From positions 1 to 9,221 of the forward strand of contig JAEZJA010000293.1 of NCBI GenBank assembly GCA_023415895.1: a DNA stretch of 9,221 bases, read 5' to 3'. The position numbers and the translations under genes were made by a program. Under the pieces are notes generated by a model. It ran no database searches. It saw only the letters and a program-made list of their open reading frames with translations, and was not told where the DNA came from. The first letter of the stretch is position 1. Each line of letters begins with the position of its first letter. This document shows positions 6,031 through 9,221 of the stretch, piece after piece. The stretch comes from Bacillota bacterium. GTDB taxonomy: Bacteria > Bacillota > Clostridia > Oscillospirales > Acutalibacteraceae.

Positions 6031-7155
6031 ATGGAGCACTTAAATTTTTGCGCCCCCTGCCTGTTTGGCATCGAAGGACTACTTGGAGACGAGCTCAGGC
6101 GCATGGATGTTCCCGATGTACATCCCCAAAACGGCCGTGTACTGTTTTCAGGAGGTACGGATATACTGGCGCGCGTCAACATTTGCTCGCGCTATGCCGA
6201 GAGGGTACAGCTTGTCATGGGGCAATTTCAAGCCCAGACCTTTGAGCAACTCTTTGAAAACGTCAAAGCACTGCCATGGGAGCGATGGATCGGCAAGTCC
6301 GACCGTTTTCCCGTCAAGGGCTGGTCGCTGGAATCCAAGCTGCACAGCATTCCCGACTGCCAGTCCATCATTAAGAAGGCGGTCGTGGAACGCCTTAAAA
6401 GTTATTACCGCCTACCGTGGTTCGAGGAAACGGGCACGCTGTATCAAATACAGTTTACCATTCATAAGGACGAGGTCACGATGCTGATTGACACCAGCGG
6501 GCCGGGTCTGCACAAGCGCGGCTACCGCGCCGAAGCAGGCGGCGCTCCGATCAAGGAGACGCTGGCGGCGGCCATCGTGGATCTGGCCAGAGCGCGCAAC
6601 GCCCATGTGGTGTACGATCCCTGCTGCGGTTCGGGCACTCTGCTCATCGAATCGGCACTGGCCGCCCTGCGTATTGCTCCGGGCATCCGCCGGGAATTTG
6701 CTTGCTCGCATTGGAAACAGATGTCTCCCGAGCTTTGGAAGCAGGAACGCAGCCGCGCAAAGGATATGGAGCGGCGTGACACGCCTTTTTCAGCTTGGGG
6801 CGGCGATATTGACCAAAGCGCGGTTGCTTTGACAATGGCCAACGCGCTCAAGGCGGGAGTGGGGGACCGCATCAAGGCGGTTCAGGCGGCACTGCAGGAC
6901 TTCCCTCGCTTTGCTGACAGTGAGACCGGCGTTGTGTTGTGCAACCCACCCTACGGTGAGCGCTTGCTCGATGTGCGCAGCGCCGAGGAGCTGTATCGGC
7001 AGATGGGCACCGTATTTGTCCCTCGCAAGGGCTGGAGTTATTCGATCATCAGCCCTCACGAGGAGTTTGAAACCATGTTCGGGCGCCCTGCGGATAAGCG
7101 ACGCAAGCTGTATAATGGCATGCTGAAATGCCAGGTGTATATGTATTTTAAATAG
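6031..7155 (+). CDS. THUMP-domain rRNA guanine-N2 methyltransferase (RlmL/YpsC family)
   Basis: 374 residues. The N-terminal part (about 1-155) is a ferredoxin-like plus THUMP RNA-binding module, including FPVKGWSLESKL and SGPGLHKRGYR. The C-terminal part is a Rossmann methyltransferase with the SAM-binding DPCCGSGTLLIE (196-207), acidic GGDID (257-261) and the catalytic NPPYGER (305-311) typical of N2-guanine methyltransferases. Length and layout match B. subtilis YpsC and the N-terminal half of E. coli RlmL, which methylates 23S rRNA G2445; the RlmK half is absent, as is usual in Firmicutes. The exact target base is inferred. The ATG at 6031 has only a distant GGAAAGG (6012-6018), but no other in-frame start codon lies close upstream. 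It lies between the lipoprotein and the lipid kinase in one probable operon. Confidence 0.88.
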   Translation: MEHLNFCAPCLFGIEGLLGDELRRMDVPDVHPQNGRVLFSGGTDILARVNICSRYAERVQLVMGQFQAQTFEQLFENVKALPWERWIGKSDRFPVKGWSLESKLHSIPDCQSIIKKAVVERLKSYYRLPWFEETGTLYQIQFTIHKDEVTMLIDTSGPGLHKRGYRAEAGGAPIKETLAAAIVDLARARNAHVVYDPCCGSGTLLIESALAALRIAPGIRREFACSHWKQMSPELWKQERSRAKDMERRDTPFSAWGGDIDQSAVALTMANALKAGVGDRIKAVQAALQDFPRFADSETGVVLCNPPYGERLLDVRSAEELYRQMGTVFVPRKGWSYSIISPHEEFETMFGRPADKRRKLYNGMLKCQVYMYFK

Positions 7156-7172
7156 TATGGGAGGAAACGTCT

Positions 7173-8138
7173 GTGAGGCACGTATTTATTATTAATCCGG
7201 CTGCGGGAAAGAAGCAGCGCGCACTTTTAAGAATTCCTGAAATCGAAGCTTATTTTCGTGAAAAGGGCGGACAAGCCGAGGACTACACCATTTACGTCAC
7301 CAAGGGAAAAATGGATGCCGCGCAGTACGCCCGTAAGATTGCCGAAGAGGGCCATCCGGTACGCTTTTACGCGTGCGGCGGCGATGGTACGCTGATGGAA
7401 GTGCTCAATGGTGTGTTCGGCTGTGAGAATGTCGAGCTGGCGTTGATTCCCTGCGGATCCGCCAACGATTTTGTGCGCAGCTTTGAGAATCCTGAGAATT
7501 TTACTAGTATCCGTGCACAGGTCGAGGGGACGTCCCAGACGGTGGACGCTATCAACTGCAACGGGCGCATCTCCATCAACAATTGCGCTATGGGCATGGA
7601 CGCCGATGTGGCGGATAAAATGGTGTATTTTAAGCACTTTCCGTTGGTGACAGGCCCCATGGCTTACCAACTGGCCATTGTTTACATGTTTTTTCACCAT
7701 ATCGGACGGCGGCTGCATGTGAGCATTGAAAACGAGCAGGGCACGACCGAGCATGATGGCGATTATTTATTCTCGCTGTGCGCCAGCGGTCAATACTACG
7801 GTGGGGGATATCGCGGTGCACCTCAAGCACGCATGAACGATGGACTTTTGGATTTTGTGCTGGTGGATACCATCCGGCGCATGCGTGTGCTGGGCTTCCT
7901 TAAGAAATACAAGGCGGGACAACACCTGGGTATGGAGATCGTACATACCTTCCGCGGTCAGCGCATGACCGTTTCCTCGGATACACCCGTGACCGTTTGC
8001 GTGGACGGTGAATGCTTCTCGGATTACAAGGTGACCTTTCAGCTGTGTCCCCATGCTGTACGATTCGTGGTACCCAAGGGATCGGCGCTGGCGGGCGAGC
8101 CGATAAGGGCAGATGAAAAAGAATGTGCGGTTGTTTAG
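7173..8138 (+). CDS. DagK-type diacylglycerol / lipid kinase
   Basis: 321 residues with the DAGK catalytic fold: NPAAGKK at 8-14, the nucleotide-binding GGDGTLMEVLNG (69-80), PCGSANDF (93-100) and, in the C-terminal beta-sandwich, MNDGLLDFVLVD (221-232) and VCVDGE. DgkB-type enzymes phosphorylate diacylglycerol to phosphatidic acid and recycle the diacylglycerol left over from lipoteichoic acid synthesis. Related proteins (YegS, BmrU) use other lipids, so the substrate is not certain. The start is a GTG, with GGGAGG (7159-7164) 8 nt upstream. It begins 17 nt after the methyltransferase gene and is the last gene of the operon. No clear terminator follows, so some transcripts may read into groESL. 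Confidence 0.87.
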   Translation: MRHVFIINPAAGKKQRALLRIPEIEAYFREKGGQAEDYTIYVTKGKMDAAQYARKIAEEGHPVRFYACGGDGTLMEVLNGVFGCENVELALIPCGSANDFVRSFENPENFTSIRAQVEGTSQTVDAINCNGRISINNCAMGMDADVADKMVYFKHFPLVTGPMAYQLAIVYMFFHHIGRRLHVSIENEQGTTEHDGDYLFSLCASGQYYGGGYRGAPQARMNDGLLDFVLVDTIRRMRVLGFLKKYKAGQHLGMEIVHTFRGQRMTVSSDTPVTVCVDGECFSDYKVTFQLCPHAVRFVVPKGSALAGEPIRADEKECAVV

Positions 8139-8144
8139 TCGCAT

Positions 8145-8205
8145 TTGTGACAGGCTTTGTGACGCCGCAGGAATAGATTGTTAAAAAATTGTGAAATTTT
8201 GTGAA
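8145..8205 (+). repeat. Five TTGTKA motifs at about helical spacing before the groESL promoter
   Basis: TTGTGA occurs at 8145-8150 and 8157-8162, TTGTTAA at 8178-8184, and TTGTGAA at 8189-8195 and 8199-8205. Starts are 12, 21, 11 and 10 nt apart, close to whole helical turns. All point the same way, and the array ends just before the -35 box at 8211. The motifs are seen directly; a protein-binding role is inferred. Confidence 0.45.
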
Positions 8206-8210
8206 GCCTC

Positions 8211-8238
8211 TTGATTTTTTCGCCTTTCTGGATACAAT
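8211..8238 (+). promoter_or_regulatory. Sigma-A promoter of groESL
   Basis: TTGATT (8211-8216) and TACAAT (8233-8238) are separated by 16 nt. Transcription would start near 8245, so the CIRCE operator (8248-8274) lies over the start region, as expected for repression by HrcA. Confidence 0.85.
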
Positions 8239-8247
8239 AAGTAAGTG

Positions 8248-8274
8248 TTAGCACTCCGATTCATTGAGTGCTAA
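8248..8274. promoter_or_regulatory. CIRCE operator (HrcA binding site)
   Basis: TTAGCACTC (8248-8256) and GAGTGCTAA (8266-8274) form a perfect inverted repeat with a 9-nt spacer, identical to the CIRCE consensus. HrcA binds it and represses groESL until heat shock, when unfolded protein draws GroEL away from HrcA. The hrcA gene is not in this window. Confidence 0.98.
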
Positions 8275-8598
<324 letters not shown>

Positions 8599-8639
8599 TT
8601 TAGGCATTGAAGCATTTCCGTTTTGAATCAACGAATTAG

Positions 8640-9221
<582 letters not shown>

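Noticed and set aside
5511..6182. Open frame of 223 codons on the - strand across the lipoprotein end
   Set aside because: Antisense to the lipoprotein and the methyltransferase start, with no convincing ribosome binding site or domain.
8141..8170. Possible terminator after the lipid kinase gene
   Set aside because: Only weak short stems (GTCGC with GTGAC; GGC with GCC) and no T-tract follow.
8178..8205. Possible Rex (redox) operator, from TTGTTAA and TTGTGAA
   Set aside because: Rex sites are inverted repeats (TTGTGAA with TTCACAA). Here all copies are direct, with no inverted arm.

Overview
The window looks like chromosome of a spore-forming Clostridia-type Firmicute with a moderately GC-rich genome. 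The reasons are the gene order rqcP-yabP-yabQ-divIC-yabR (the yabO-yabR block of Bacillus and Clostridia), a near-consensus sigma-E promoter before the sporulation genes, a long-form HPF, and a groESL operon under a perfect CIRCE operator. I cannot assign a genus. All genes supported here lie on the + strand and none looks broken; only groEL is cut, by the right edge.

Layout. (1) 1-2075: the end of an upstream terminator, then rqcP (ribosome rescue), yabP and yabQ (spore cortex formation), divIC (division septum) and an S1-domain protein (yabR), closed by a strong terminator at 2049-2074. A sigma-E-type promoter (350-379) precedes yabP-yabQ. A sigma-A-type promoter (1165-1194) in the 3' end of yabQ could give divIC-yabR vegetative expression of their own. 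(2) 2104-4127: a COG1228-type amidohydrolase followed by a class I fumarase/tartrate dehydratase alpha subunit with no beta subunit gene beside it; no clear promoter was found for this pair. (3) 4132-4868: a well-formed promoter, a leader with competing helices, the long-form ribosome hibernation factor hpf, and a strong terminator. (4) 4920-8138: a probable operon of an unrecognised lipoprotein, a THUMP-domain rRNA guanine-N2 methyltransferase (RlmL/YpsC family) and a DagK-type lipid kinase. (5) 8145-9221: a groESL control region with five TTGTKA motifs at about helical spacing, a sigma-A promoter and CIRCE, then groES and the first 190 codons of groEL.

Themes. Three genes act on ribosomes or rRNA (rqcP, hpf, the methyltransferase), and yabR may bind RNA through its S1 domain. 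Others serve sporulation and division (yabP, yabQ, divIC) or protein folding (groESL). This is mostly core housekeeping DNA: I see no mobile element, CRISPR array, tRNA, rRNA or defence system. The points most worth a second look are the phased repeats before groESL, the hpf leader, the orphan fumarase alpha subunit and the unrecognised lipoprotein.
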